Assembly: GCA_949123685.1 (NCBI GenBank)
Contig: CASBHZ010000044.1
Span: forward strand, 1 to 24,338
Length of the DNA: 24,338 bases
Source of the DNA: an uncultured Bacteroidales bacterium
GTDB lineage: Bacteria > Bacteroidota > Bacteroidia > Bacteroidales > Muribaculaceae
Reading direction: 5' to 3'
The notes beneath the pieces were generated by a model. That model did not search any database and was not told the origin of the DNA. It saw nothing but the letters and a program-made list of their open reading frames with translations. Below, one piece after another: positions 14,824-24,277 of the stretch. Both the position numbers and the translations under genes were made by a program. Numbering within the stretch: the first letter of the stretch is position 1; each line of letters starts with the position of its first letter.

Positions 14824-17800
14824 CGTGCACATGGAGCCTGTCGGCACAGACGCGCACCTATCACGGCACGGTTGTCGACGGAGCCAACAACGAGCCTCTG
14901 ATCGGCGCCACGATCATGCCTGTCGGCGGCGGGCAGGGTGTAGCAACCGACGTGGACGGCAAGTTCACACTCAATGTCCCGGCGAATGTGCGTCAGGTGA
15001 AAGTCACCTATGTAGGTTACAATTCGCAGACAGTAACCTTGCAGAATAATATGGTGATCCGCCTGCATTCCACATCGTCCGACCTTGACGATCTGGTAGT
15101 CGTGGCTTACGGCACCGCCAACAAGGAGTCACTCACCGGTTCCGTAGCCGTCGTGGGCAGCAAAGAAATCGAAGACCGCCCGGTAACATCGGTTACCGCC
15201 GCTCTTGAAGGTAACGCCCCCGGTGTGCAGGTAAACAATTCTACAGGGACACCCGGATCAGCACCTTCAATACGTATCCGTGGTTTTAACTCAATCAATG
15301 GTGTAAATTCTCCACTCTATGTTGTAGACGGGATTCCTTTTGAAGGTTCTATAAATGACCTAAATCCTGCGGATATCGAGTCAATGTCGGTGCTAAAGGA
15401 TGCGGCGTCTTCTGCACTTTATGGTAACAGAGGTGCAAACGGCGTTATTCTTATAAATACCAAACGAGCAAAAAATGTTGGTAAGGTTGATGTTACCTTG
15501 CAAGTTCGTCAAGGTTTCAATAATAAAGGGCTTCCGTTTTATGACCGTCTTGGCGCCAATGAATGGATGCAGACTGCGTTCAATGCGAATGTCAATGGTG
15601 ACGCACGCTATTATGAAATCAACGCTCCTCAATTAGGTTATGGCAAAGAGTTTTTTACAGAATATTACCGTCAGCAATTTATTGAAGATTATGCGCTTAA
15701 CAATATCTACGGCGTTGCAGACAATGCACTTTTCGATGAAAATGGAAAGTTTGTTGGCGGAAATCCACTTCCGGGATATACGGATCTTGATTGGTGGGAT
15801 GCTATCCATCAGAACGGTCATCGTCAGGAATATATGGTAAATGCGTCCGGCGCTACGGAAAAGTTCAATGTATTCTCCTCCTTTGGTTATCTTAAAGAAA
15901 AAGGTTATATAATCGGTACTGATTTTGATCGTTTTACAGGTCGACTCAGTGCAAACTATAATCCGGTAAGCTATCTTAAACTTGGGATCAATCTTGCCGC
16001 TACGCAGCAGGAAAGCGAAACCGGTCAGGCAGACGATACCAATTTGAGTGCAATAAACAATCCGTTCCTCACGCAATTCACGGCACCAATATATCCATAT
16101 TACATGCATGATAGCGAGGGTAACATCATTTATAAAAACGGAGAACCCGTATGGAATACATCCGGTTACAACGAGGGAACAAACGTAGCATGGGAACAGC
16201 GTCTAAACAAAAATAACTATTCGAAAACAGCTTTTGATGGTTCTGCATATGTAACAGCCCTTCTGCCTTATGGTTTTGAACTGACTTTGCGAGGTCAAAT
16301 GTTCCGGACAAAAAACAATATTACTGAGTATAACAATAATATTGTTGGTTCACAAGCCGGTTCCGGTATGTTGACGCGTGAGTTTGACGATTACCGCAGC
16401 CACACTTTCATGCAGCAGTTATATTGGGGACATGAATATGGAATGCATCATGTAGATGTTCTTTTGGATCATGAGAACTACCAGTCAACATCAAAATATG
16501 ACATTTTACGTAAGAGCGGACAGCAGATAGAGAACCATATAGATTTCAATAATTTCTCTACGCTTGACCTCGGTGCATCCGGTTATGGGGAAGTGCGCAC
16601 TGAATCTTATCTGGGTCGCGCCCGTTATAATTTCAACCAGAAATATTTCGCAGAGGCTTCTGTCCGCCGCGATGGTAGCTCAAGATTCTCTAAAGATAAT
16701 CGTTGGGGAACATTCTGGAGCGTCGGTGCAAGCTGGATTATAACAAAAGAGAAATTCATGCATTCACTAAACTGGCTGAACTACCTTAAATTGCGTGCTG
16801 CTTATGGTTCTGTCGGTAACGACCAGTCAGCTCCGACATATGCTTCCTACGGTTATTACGGATGGAGCAGCTATGCAGGTGGTACTGTTGCTACTCTTAT
16901 CCCCGGTTACCTTGGCACAAAGTCTCTTAAATGGGAGGCTACCAAAACATTCGACATCGCATTGGAAGGCTCACTTTTTAACGATCGCTTCAATTTCAGC
17001 ATCGGCTATTTCAATAAGCGTAATACCGATCTGCTTTTCAAACTGACTCTCCCTTCATCAGTCGGGTCTCTGGGCTCAGGAAACAATCCGACTATATGGC
17101 AGAATGTCGGAACAATGCAAAACATTGGATGGGAACTTCAATTCGGTGTTGACATCATTCGCAATGCCAACGTAAAATGGGATTTCAGTGTTGACGCAAC
17201 CTTTATGAAAAACAAAATCATCAAGTTGCCTGACAACAAGAATCTTCCATCACAGAACCTTTTCATAGGCAAGAGTATATATGAACATAAAAACTATACA
17301 TTCGCGGGAGTTGACCAACTTACAGGTCAGTCAATGTACTTGATAGATCCTCAGTCCCCGGATTTCATGAACTATGATGATAACGGCAGCATGTTCTATG
17401 ACGAAAACACATTCAATGCATATGTCAACAATGCAAAGGCTGATGCAGCTGCCGGTAGGTCAATTTATTTCGAGCGTGATGGCAAATATTACACAAGTAA
17501 TACAAGTTATGCTTCGCGTCAGCTTCAGGGAACGGCGCTTCCGACTGTTTATGGTTCATTCAGTACAAATTTCAGCTGGAAGGGCATCAATCTTGGACTC
17601 CTCTTCACATATAGTTTAGGAGGTAAGACATATGATTCGAATTACCAGAACCTTATGTCTGCAAGCACTGCTAAAGGCGCACTCCATAAGGATGTATTGA
17701 ACTCGTGGACAGTGGCACCGGAAGCAATGACGGAAGATTCCCCCAATCGCCTTGATCCAAATGGTATTCCGCAACTCAACACGCAATATTCGACATACAA

Positions 17801-18056
17801 CAATGCTTCAAGTTCTCGCTTCTTGACGAGCAGTAATTACCTTGCCTTAAAGAATCTCAACGTATCTTATGACTTCCCCTCAAAATGGGTAAGAACGATG
17901 AAGATGCAGAACCTGAACCTTGGTTTCGCTGTTGATAACCTTTTCATAGTTACACGCCGCAAGGGTATGAATCCTACCTATGGCTTTGCCGGAGGACAGG
18001 GCGCATTTTACCTGCCTACACGTACTTTCTCGTTCCAACTCACAGTGAAATTCTAA
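14787..18056 (+). CDS. SusC/RagA family TonB-dependent transporter (SusC2)
   Basis: This 1089-residue outer-membrane transporter has the same order as SusC1: signal peptide (cleavage after residue 20, LSA), carboxypeptidase-regulatory-like domain (about 23-95), DDLVVVAYG (101-109), plug (IRIRGFNSINGVNSPLYVVDG, SALYGNRGANGVILINTKRA) and a barrel ending in FQLTVKF with terminal Phe. It is 82 residues longer than SusC1 and the barrel sequence is clearly different, so another ligand is expected. The start is 50 bases after the recombinase stop, with no promoter boxes and no terminator between. It is therefore either silent in this orientation or weakly co-transcribed with the recombinase. SusD2 follows after 22 bases. 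Confidence 0.95.
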   Translation: MRKLFLILMTLVACTWSLSAQTRTYHGTVVDGANNEPLIGATIMPVGGGQGVATDVDGKFTLNVPANVRQVKVTYVGYNSQTVTLQNNMVIRLHSTSSDLDDLVVVAYGTANKESLTGSVAVVGSKEIEDRPVTSVTAALEGNAPGVQVNNSTGTPGSAPSIRIRGFNSINGVNSPLYVVDGIPFEGSINDLNPADIESMSVLKDAASSALYGNRGANGVILINTKRAKNVGKVDVTLQVRQGFNNKGLPFYDRLGANEWMQTAFNANVNGDARYYEINAPQLGYGKEFFTEYYRQQFIEDYALNNIYGVADNALFDENGKFVGGNPLPGYTDLDWWDAIHQNGHRQEYMVNASGATEKFNVFSSFGYLKEKGYIIGTDFDRFTGRLSANYNPVSYLKLGINLAATQQESETGQADDTNLSAINNPFLTQFTAPIYPYYMHDSEGNIIYKNGEPVWNTSGYNEGTNVAWEQRLNKNNYSKTAFDGSAYVTALLPYGFELTLRGQMFRTKNNITEYNNNIVGSQAGSGMLTREFDDYRSHTFMQQLYWGHEYGMHHVDVLLDHENYQSTSKYDILRKSGQQIENHIDFNNFSTLDLGASGYGEVRTESYLGRARYNFNQKYFAEASVRRDGSSRFSKDNRWGTFWSVGASWIITKEKFMHSLNWLNYLKLRAAYGSVGNDQSAPTYASYGYYGWSSYAGGTVATLIPGYLGTKSLKWEATKTFDIALEGSLFNDRFNFSIGYFNKRNTDLLFKLTLPSSVGSLGSGNNPTIWQNVGTMQNIGWELQFGVDIIRNANVKWDFSVDATFMKNKIIKLPDNKNLPSQNLFIGKSIYEHKNYTFAGVDQLTGQSMYLIDPQSPDFMNYDDNGSMFYDENTFNAYVNNAKADAAAGRSIYFERDGKYYTSNTSYASRQLQGTALPTVYGSFSTNFSWKGINLGLLFTYSLGGKTYDSNYQNLMSASTAKGALHKDVLNSWTVAPEAMTEDSPNRLDPNGIPQLNTQYSTYNNASSSRFLTSSNYLALKNLNVSYDFPSKWVRTMKMQNLNLGFAVDNLFIVTRRKGMNPTYGFAGGQGAFYLPTRTFSFQLTVKF

Positions 18057-18078
18057 TTAATTACAAAAAGATTTCAAT

Positions 18079-19821
18079 ATGAAAAAAACAAATATATTCA
18101 AAGGGCTCGCAATGGTTGTGCTCGCGGGAAGTATAGCTTCCTGTTCAGACAACTATTTGACCCTCGAACCTGAAGCATCCATCCAAAACGAAGATGCCAC
18201 AGGTGATGCCGGAGCACTAAAAGCATCCGTATTCGGTATATGCCAGTCAATGTATAAGCAATATTCCGGACTCTATGATTACAGATGGTTTAACGGGGAG
18301 CCTTGGCTGGCGATGTTCTATGGAGATGTTGCGGGACAAGACTATAACTCACTGTTCTGGATGCAAAGTGACCGTGGTGTTACAGACTGGACAAGAATGG
18401 GACTTCAGAACAGTACTGCCACATTCGTTGCATGGAGCTATTGCTATGGCATTATAAACCAATGTAACCAGATTATCTCTGCCATTGATGGAAAAATTGC
18501 TGCCGATATTGAGATTGATGCAGATTCTATGTTCCGTTATGCTCAGGCAAAGACTATGAGGGCTCATGCTTATACCCGCCTCCTTCAGATTTATGGACCA
18601 CGGTGGGCAGACAGCCAGAATGGCGCAGTGGAAACAGTTGTACTCCGCACTGCTCCTGCCGATATAAATGGTGACTATGGCGCATCTCTCGCTCCTATGA
18701 ACGACATCCTAAAACTCATATATGAGGATCTTGGGAATGCATTGGAAATATATGAATCTTGTGGAAAAGGACGCATGAATATATGGGAGCCTGATGCTGA
18801 TATCGCACGTGGACTTTTTGCTCGCGCCGCACTTTTGAAAGACGACTGGCAGACAGCCCAGATAATGGCTCATGATGCTCGTCAGGGATGGGGAATCATG
18901 TCAGCGGACGAATATACAGCGGGATTCGCGGAGCCAACATCAGAATGGATGTGGAGCAACAGTCCTTCACCCGTAGGGATGTATTTCGCCTCCTTCGGTG
19001 CTTCATATGCATGTAACGGAGCATATCCGGTACGTTGGGGAACAATCGGTGCCGGCGCAATCAATTATGATCTTTATCGCGAGATGGATCCGAATGATAT
19101 ACGTACCGATCTTTTCTTCACTCCGGACAAAGTTCCTGCCCAATACCAATCTCTGTTCTGGAATTCAACCTATTGCACCTCTTCCACAATGGATATCAAC
19201 AAGTTTGGTCGCAATGAAAATGGAGAACCTGTGTACGGACCTTTGGCATATTGTCTACAACAGTTGTGTGATTATAATTACAAACGAGCTGGAGCTGCAA
19301 AAGGATGGCCATTCCCTTATGCCACACCTGGTAACGGCAATTTCACTTATGGTGTTAATGCCCAATTTGGAACGCAATTCAAATTCTGGGCTGTGGACTA
19401 TTACGGCTCTTCTTCATTCCCTTTCATGAGGGCATCAGAAATGCTTTTAATAGAGGCTGAGGCTGCATGTCACAATAACGATGAGGCTACAGCAAAGGAA
19501 TGCCTCTTGGAGCTTAATGAGAAACGTATTGAAGGATATGCTCTTCCTCAGGTTTCAGGAGATGCATTGCTTGAAGAAGTCAAGCTTAATCGCCGTATTG
19601 AGCTTTGGGGTGAAGGCTTCAACTGGTTTGACTATAAGCGTTGGAATGAACCGATAGTTCGCCGTGCATGGGAAGTTAACAATCCTGCATCGAATAATAT
19701 TCCTGCTTCTATGGCAGGGACGTATGATGTCGATAAACAACGTGGATGGCGTTGGGTGATACCATTGGGTGAAACTCAATATAATAGCCATCTTACAAAA
19801 CTGGGTGAAAATTTGAAATAA
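18079..19821 (+). CDS. SusD/RagB family nutrient-binding lipoprotein (SusD2)
   Basis: This 580-residue lipoprotein begins MKKTNIFKGLAMVVLAGSIASC (lipidated Cys22, then SDNYLTLEPE). SusD-family features are YAQAKTMRAHAYTRLLQIYG, FPFMRASEMLLIEAEAACHN, and the end segment RRIELWGEGFNWFDYKRWNEP with WRWVIPLGETQYN. It is predicted to form the surface lid of SusC2 and bind its ligand. It lies 22 bases after SusC2, as usual for such pairs. Unlike the left module, no extra lipoprotein follows. Instead a GC-rich hairpin (19845-19870) closes the unit before the C10 protease gene. It is 68 residues longer than SusD1 and not a recent duplicate. Confidence 0.93.
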   Translation: MKKTNIFKGLAMVVLAGSIASCSDNYLTLEPEASIQNEDATGDAGALKASVFGICQSMYKQYSGLYDYRWFNGEPWLAMFYGDVAGQDYNSLFWMQSDRGVTDWTRMGLQNSTATFVAWSYCYGIINQCNQIISAIDGKIAADIEIDADSMFRYAQAKTMRAHAYTRLLQIYGPRWADSQNGAVETVVLRTAPADINGDYGASLAPMNDILKLIYEDLGNALEIYESCGKGRMNIWEPDADIARGLFARAALLKDDWQTAQIMAHDARQGWGIMSADEYTAGFAEPTSEWMWSNSPSPVGMYFASFGASYACNGAYPVRWGTIGAGAINYDLYREMDPNDIRTDLFFTPDKVPAQYQSLFWNSTYCTSSTMDINKFGRNENGEPVYGPLAYCLQQLCDYNYKRAGAAKGWPFPYATPGNGNFTYGVNAQFGTQFKFWAVDYYGSSSFPFMRASEMLLIEAEAACHNNDEATAKECLLELNEKRIEGYALPQVSGDALLEEVKLNRRIELWGEGFNWFDYKRWNEPIVRRAWEVNNPASNNIPASMAGTYDVDKQRGWRWVIPLGETQYNSHLTKLGENLK

Positions 19822-19844
19822 AAGATTTGTTAACATACACAGGT

Positions 19845-19870
19845 GAGGGCGACCGAAAACGGCCGCCCTC
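19845..19870 (+). terminator. Hairpin terminator after SusC2/SusD2
   Basis: GAGGGCGACCG (19845-19855) and CGGCCGCCCTC (19860-19870) pair with one mismatch and an AAAA loop, followed by TTCT. It lies 24 bases after the SusD2 stop and 30 bases before the protease start, so read-through into the protease gene may be reduced or controlled. Confidence 0.7.
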
Positions 19871-19900
19871 TTCTGTAATAAATACCTTATGATATTTTAC

Positions 19901-22405
19901 ATGAAAAAAATTGAGTACTTAATAATGCGTATGTTGCTGATTGCATGCATGATGTCGTTCCCAATTGGAATGTTGTCCGCACCAATTACTCCCGAACAGG
20001 CTATTGGCAGGCTATCAGGTAAAGGGATTCTACATAAGGCGTCACAATTGAGACGAAATGCGGTCTTGTCACATACTGAATATTCAAAATCAGGTAAAGC
20101 ATCTGTATATATATTCAATAGCCCTGAAAGTGGATATCTTGTGCTTAGTGCCGATGACACGCTTATACCTCTGTTGGGCTATTCTGAAACCGGAACATTT
20201 GACGCTGAGAACATGCCTCCACAAATGCAATGGTGGTTGGATGAATATGCCAGACAAGTAACATATATGTCAGCTCTTGGCGGAACTCCTCCAGATTCCC
20301 GCAAAATTACAGGAGAAGCGGTAGGTCCGTTAATGAATACAAAATGGGATCAGGGTGCTCCTTATTGGAATATGTGTCCTATACAAGGTGACAAACATTG
20401 TTATACAGGATGTGTGGCTACAGCAATGGCTCAGGTCATGAAATATTTTAATTATCCCGAAAGGGCATCCGGGTATGTGAAATTATACACATCCACAGGA
20501 ACGTTAAAAATGGACTTGGCCGAAAAACCTCTGCAATGGGACAAAATGCTTGATTCGTATTCAAATGGTTATACCCAGGAAGAGGCAGATGCCGTTGCTT
20601 ATCTGATGAAAGCATGCGGTTATGCATGCGAAATGAATTATAGCACGGAAGGCTCAGGTGCCAAGTCAATCAAAGCTACGGCTGCAATGGTGGATAATTT
20701 CGGTTACAGCAAGGATATTCGTTATTGTCAACGTAGTTTCTATTCTTCAACGCAATGGGAAAAGTTGATTTATGAAACCCTGAAGAATGTAGGACCTGTA
20801 CTTATGGGCGGTCAATCTCTAAGTGTTGGTCACGAATTCGTGTGTGATGGCTATGACGGAAATGGCTATTTTCATTTTAATTGGGGATGGAGCGGAATGA
20901 GCGACGGGTGGTTTCTACTTGATGCTCTGAATCCTGAGTCTCTTGGTGCCGGTGGTGGAACAGGCGGGGGATATAATTTCTCGCAAGATGCAATTATTGG
21001 TATTAAAAAACCAGGGATAAACGAAACGATGTCATCGAAAATGTCACAATATGGCTCTTTAACAGCAAAAGTAGCATATGGTGCAATTTCGTTCGGACTT
21101 ATTGGCGAGACACAGCTGGGATGGTTTAACCTGAATCCATGGTCAGTTACTGTGAAGATGGGAGCAAAGTTTGAGCCGATTGACGGTGTACCTGGCAATA
21201 CGAGATATGAAGCTTCCTCTATTGAAAATATGAAATTCGCTTCTCTTAGCGGCTTTTCAGAGAATGCAGGACTCAGTACGATCATACCAACAGATTTGGC
21301 ATCCGGGAAATATAAGGTGACTCTTTGTTCAAGAAATGCATTGGATGAAAACTCGGAATGGGAAGAAGTTGCTTGTGCACCGGATTGTTCAAACTTTGTG
21401 ATAATAACCAAGAAAACTGATAATAGCTATACTGTTGAATCCAACGATATAAAAATGCTCTCAATCGATAATGCCAAGATTGTAGGACCTTTGTATTTTA
21501 ATATGGCGGCTAAGTTCTCTATAACCGTCAAGAACGTAACAGATACAGAATTGCGAAGTGTGTATATGCCTGTATTGCTAACAGAGAACGGGACAATCCA
21601 GTTTGTATCAGAAGGTGTTGCTATTTCTGCCGGTTCTGGAGAAACAGTCACGAAAGAGTTTATTTGTGATTTCTATTCACAAAATCAGAATAATAACCCT
21701 ACGACAGACACGGAATATATCCTATCATTATACAATCCGGAAACTCAATTGTTGTATGATTACAGGGGGATAGCTAAAATGTTAACATCTGTTCCAAAAT
21801 CTGATATAGGAGCTTCGCTGAAAATAATAGGCTCGGAGGAGACTGGTTCGTTTGGCTCTGAAGAGAACGTGAAATATACGTTAGTCTCAGACAAGACATC
21901 TATTCCTTTCACATCACTGATAAGGGTAGAAAATGGATTTTTTGCATATCAAACATGTTTGGCTGTAGCACATGCTGGAGAGACAAGTATTTTGGGTATA
22001 CAATATCTTCCCATTGCCGTGCTTAATTCAGGAGAGGAACAAAAATTCTCAGGAACATTTAATTTTTCTCAAGGTGAGGAAAATAAAGACTATAATTTGA
22101 TATTGTGTGCAATAAACGGCAATAAGATAATTGGTATTAATAGTGCTAATTTCAGAATTTCAATTTCATCCGAAGTGTCAGAAATAGGTGCATATAGGGA
22201 TGATATTTTACGTTATGATCGTTCGCTACGTTGCTTCACTGCAACGGATGACGTAGCGGTTATCGAAGTTTACGATCTTAATGGCAATAAAATCGAGACC
22301 GTATCGGGGGAATCCCTAAAGATTGGCGGAAATTACAGCGGTGTTGCAATAGCAGTGGCTCGTTACCGCTCCGGTGAGACTCGCACGCTTAAAATAATAC
22401 TCTAA
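19901..22405 (+). CDS. Secreted C10 (streptopain-family) cysteine protease 2
   Basis: This is an 834-residue precursor from the ATG at 19901; an in-frame ATG at 19889 would add four residues. The signal peptide is MKKIEYLIMRMLLIACMM...MLSA. A C10 propeptide (ASVYIFNSPESGYLVLSADD, MPPQMQWWLDEYARQV) precedes the catalytic domain, with Cys171 in YTGCVATAMAQVMKYF and His311 in VGHEFVCDGY, then FHFNWGWSGMSDG. The C-terminal ~470 residues are beta-rich and end in VIEVYDLNGNKIE...GVAIAVARYRSG...LKIIL, a T9SS-type tail almost the same as that of protease 1. It is a clear paralogue of protease 1, with lower GC content. It follows SusC2/SusD2, mirroring protease 1 in the left module. Role inferred: extracellular protein breakdown feeding the adjacent transporter. 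Confidence 0.93.
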   Translation: MKKIEYLIMRMLLIACMMSFPIGMLSAPITPEQAIGRLSGKGILHKASQLRRNAVLSHTEYSKSGKASVYIFNSPESGYLVLSADDTLIPLLGYSETGTFDAENMPPQMQWWLDEYARQVTYMSALGGTPPDSRKITGEAVGPLMNTKWDQGAPYWNMCPIQGDKHCYTGCVATAMAQVMKYFNYPERASGYVKLYTSTGTLKMDLAEKPLQWDKMLDSYSNGYTQEEADAVAYLMKACGYACEMNYSTEGSGAKSIKATAAMVDNFGYSKDIRYCQRSFYSSTQWEKLIYETLKNVGPVLMGGQSLSVGHEFVCDGYDGNGYFHFNWGWSGMSDGWFLLDALNPESLGAGGGTGGGYNFSQDAIIGIKKPGINETMSSKMSQYGSLTAKVAYGAISFGLIGETQLGWFNLNPWSVTVKMGAKFEPIDGVPGNTRYEASSIENMKFASLSGFSENAGLSTIIPTDLASGKYKVTLCSRNALDENSEWEEVACAPDCSNFVIITKKTDNSYTVESNDIKMLSIDNAKIVGPLYFNMAAKFSITVKNVTDTELRSVYMPVLLTENGTIQFVSEGVAISAGSGETVTKEFICDFYSQNQNNNPTTDTEYILSLYNPETQLLYDYRGIAKMLTSVPKSDIGASLKIIGSEETGSFGSEENVKYTLVSDKTSIPFTSLIRVENGFFAYQTCLAVAHAGETSILGIQYLPIAVLNSGEEQKFSGTFNFSQGEENKDYNLILCAINGNKIIGINSANFRISISSEVSEIGAYRDDILRYDRSLRCFTATDDVAVIEVYDLNGNKIETVSGESLKIGGNYSGVAIAVARYRSGETRTLKIIL

Positions 22406-22423
22406 GTAAACTCTCACTAAATC

Positions 22424-22462
22424 AAAGGCGGTGTGTCAAATTCAAATCGACACTCCGCCTTT
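22424..22462. terminator. Bidirectional terminator between protease 2 and the ATPase
   Basis: AAAGGCGGTGTGTC (22424-22437) and GACACTCCGCCTTT (22449-22462) pair over 14 bases with one mismatch and an 11-base loop. A-runs and T-runs at the outer ends suit termination from both sides. The flanking genes converge (stops at 22405 and 22467). Confidence 0.85.
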
Positions 22463-22466
22463 ATTC

Positions 22467-23744
22467 TTAATTCCTTAAAACACCTATCGGAACAACCAGG
22501 ATGCCGTCAGGTCTCCGGTAAGCGAATTTGCCAACTGCTGTAAGGATCATCATGAAAGCCGGTTTTGGCATTTTTTCGTAATCTATCTTTTTTGATAAAT
22601 CTTTAAGAGATTCAGCTCCTTCTTCAATTTTCCCTTCTCCTCCAAGTTTAATCTCCACAAGACCATAGTTGCCGTTATGCAAATGAATAACCGCGTCGCA
22701 TTCCAGTCCGTTTTTATCACGGAAATGATATACATCTCCTTTCAACGATTGTGCATAAATTCTCAAATCCCTAACAGCAAGGGTTTCAAACATAAATCCA
22801 AAAAGCTTAAGGTCATTAAGCAAGTCTCCGGGACCTATCGCAAGCGCGGCGGCAGCTATGGAGGGGTCTATAAAATATCGCGTGTCTGATGTACGTATTG
22901 CCGTGCGAGATTTTAAATTTGGATTCCAAGCCGGCATGTCTTCAATAACGAACAAATTTCTTAAAGCCCCTAAATATGAATTAACTGTTTTTATGTCTTC
23001 AACCGAAGAATTTGAAGATATGTCTTTTAATATCTGCGCAGTGGGTGTCTGTGTGCCTTGAAACCGTGCATAAGAACGCATTATTCTTCTTGCTGTGGCT
23101 ATATCCCGTGATGTCCCATCAACATTGGAAATATCTACATTTACCAATGCTTCATAATAATCTTCCGCCACATTTAATGAGACGTTCTCCGGTAATTTTA
23201 TACTTTGCGGCCATCCTCCACGACACACAAGATAAGCAATTCTTGTTAAATCGAGGTCATTTTGACCGAAAACGGGAATTGAATTATCATCAAATAGTTT
23301 CTTAAGGCTAACAGTACCGGAGGAATCTCCGGATTCCCATAAACTCATGGGACGCATTTTTATCCATGCAAACCTTCCTGTTCCAGAATGGGATATTTTT
23401 GATCGGTCGGCAGGTTTTGCCGATCCCGTAAGGATAAATTCACCGGGAATACCTTTCCTGTCAATTATGTTTCTTACCAAATCCCATAATATGGGTATTT
23501 CTTGCCATTCATCTATCAATAATGGAAATTCACCTTCAGACAAAATTTCTGAGTTGTCAGACAAAATCAATTCTAATTGACCCTTTATTATTGGGTCGCT
23601 TAAATATAAAGTCCTTTTAGAAAAATTAGCTCCAGTTGTTGACTTTCCGCACCATTTAGGTCCTTCTATCAGTATTGCCCCAATAGATTTTAACCTTTCT
23701 TCTATAAATGAGTCAAGTATACGAGGTAAATATTCAGTTAGCAT
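22467..23744 (-). CDS. AAA ATPase with C-terminal DUF4143 domain
   Basis: This is a 425-residue protein from the ATG at 23744. The frame stays open to 23876, but that extra part is encoded by tandem repeats and the protein family normally starts near MLTEYLPRILDSF. Walker A is EGPKWCGKST (27-36), Walker B is PLLIDEWQEIP (D78, E79), a sensor-like ILTGSAKP follows, and GRFAWIKMRPMSLWE (123-137) is the usual family signature. The C-terminal DUF4143 region has GLECDAVI...YGLVEIKLGG (E348, D350, E364, K366), which fits a PD-(D/E)XK nuclease-like core. Such ATPases are common, solitary and of unsettled function in gut Bacteroidetes. Its place between module 2 and a third susC suggests later insertion or unrelated cargo within the switch region. 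Confidence 0.9.
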   Translation of the reverse strand: MLTEYLPRILDSFIEERLKSIGAILIEGPKWCGKSTTGANFSKRTLYLSDPIIKGQLELILSDNSEILSEGEFPLLIDEWQEIPILWDLVRNIIDRKGIPGEFILTGSAKPADRSKISHSGTGRFAWIKMRPMSLWESGDSSGTVSLKKLFDDNSIPVFGQNDLDLTRIAYLVCRGGWPQSIKLPENVSLNVAEDYYEALVNVDISNVDGTSRDIATARRIMRSYARFQGTQTPTAQILKDISSNSSVEDIKTVNSYLGALRNLFVIEDMPAWNPNLKSRTAIRTSDTRYFIDPSIAAAALAIGPGDLLNDLKLFGFMFETLAVRDLRIYAQSLKGDVYHFRDKNGLECDAVIHLHNGNYGLVEIKLGGEGKIEEGAESLKDLSKKIDYEKMPKPAFMMILTAVGKFAYRRPDGILVVPIGVLRN

Positions 23745-23801
23745 TATTAACAAATTTAAATGCGTAATTATAGACAGAATAATAGTATTGTCAATCTTGG
23801 G

Positions 23802-23833
23802 CAAAGTTATTAATATAAATTGAGTTATGCAAG
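23802..23833 (-). promoter_or_regulatory. Candidate promoter of the ATPase gene
   Basis: On the minus strand, CTTG (23833-23830, one base off TTTG), a 20-base spacer and TAACTTTG (23809-23802) fit the Bacteroidetes consensus. The transcript would start about 50 bases before the ATG at 23744. The 23-bp repeats lie immediately upstream. An alternative TAAATTTG box at 23758-23751 has no -33 match. Confidence 0.5.
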
Positions 23834-23835
23834 TC

Positions 23836-23927
23836 ATTCCCATATTCGGCCATTTTTCATTCCCATGTTTGGCCAATTTTTATTCCCATATTCGGCCAAT
23901 TTTTATTCCCATGTTTGGCAAAACCAG
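23836..23927. repeat. Four 23-bp tandem repeats of two alternating types
   Basis: Units start with ATTCCCAT at 23836, 23859, 23882 and 23905, exactly 23 bases apart. Types alternate: CATATTCGG, CATGTTTGG, CATATTCGG, CATGTTTGG. The last unit decays after GGC. They lie just upstream of the predicted ATPase promoter and could be binding sites for a regulator, or a simple variable-number repeat. Confidence 0.88.
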
Positions 23928-23964
23928 CTCATATGCCAAACCATTATTAAACCATGACAATTTG

Positions 23965-24182
23965 TATAAAGTGGTTGTCTGTAGTTGTTAGAGATTGGAG
24001 AATTTTAACCTCCAACCACTTATAACCACTGAAAAACCACTTCTTATATTTCCCAAAGAAATGGTTGATAATCCTATAAAGTGGTTGTTTATGGTTGTTT
24101 GTGGTTGGACAAAGAACCGAGAAGATTTTAACCTCTAACCACTTACAACCACTGAAAAACCACTTTATCTTTAAAAGAAACA
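23965..24182. repeat. Two ~110-bp direct copies of a palindromic element
   Basis: Copies start TATAAAGTGGTTG at 23965 and 24075. Each contains AAGTGGTTG near its start and one or more CAACCACTT-like words near its end, with ATTTTAACCTC in between, so each can fold on itself. The minus-strand frame across it (23947-24183) encodes a near-duplicated peptide and looks like a by-product of the repeat, not a gene. Confidence 0.8.
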
Positions 24183-24277
24183 ATTCAAAACAACACTTTT
24201 CCTAAAATTAAATCGAATAAAAACACACTTTTGCCAATTTTTGAGATATTAAAAAATACACTTTTTCAAACTATGGT

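Noticed and set aside
15633..16109. 158-codon open frame on the minus strand inside SusC2
   Set aside because: It is antisense to a conserved transporter and shows no protein family pattern.
23745..23876. 44-residue N-terminal extension of the ATPase
   Set aside because: Part of it is encoded by the 23-bp repeats, it overlaps the likely promoter, and the family starts at the later ATG.
23836..23927. CRISPR array
   Set aside because: The 23-bp units are contiguous, with no spacers between them.
23947..24183. 78-codon minus-strand open frame
   Set aside because: The peptide is a near-duplicate of itself because the DNA is a two-copy palindromic repeat; coding is unlikely.
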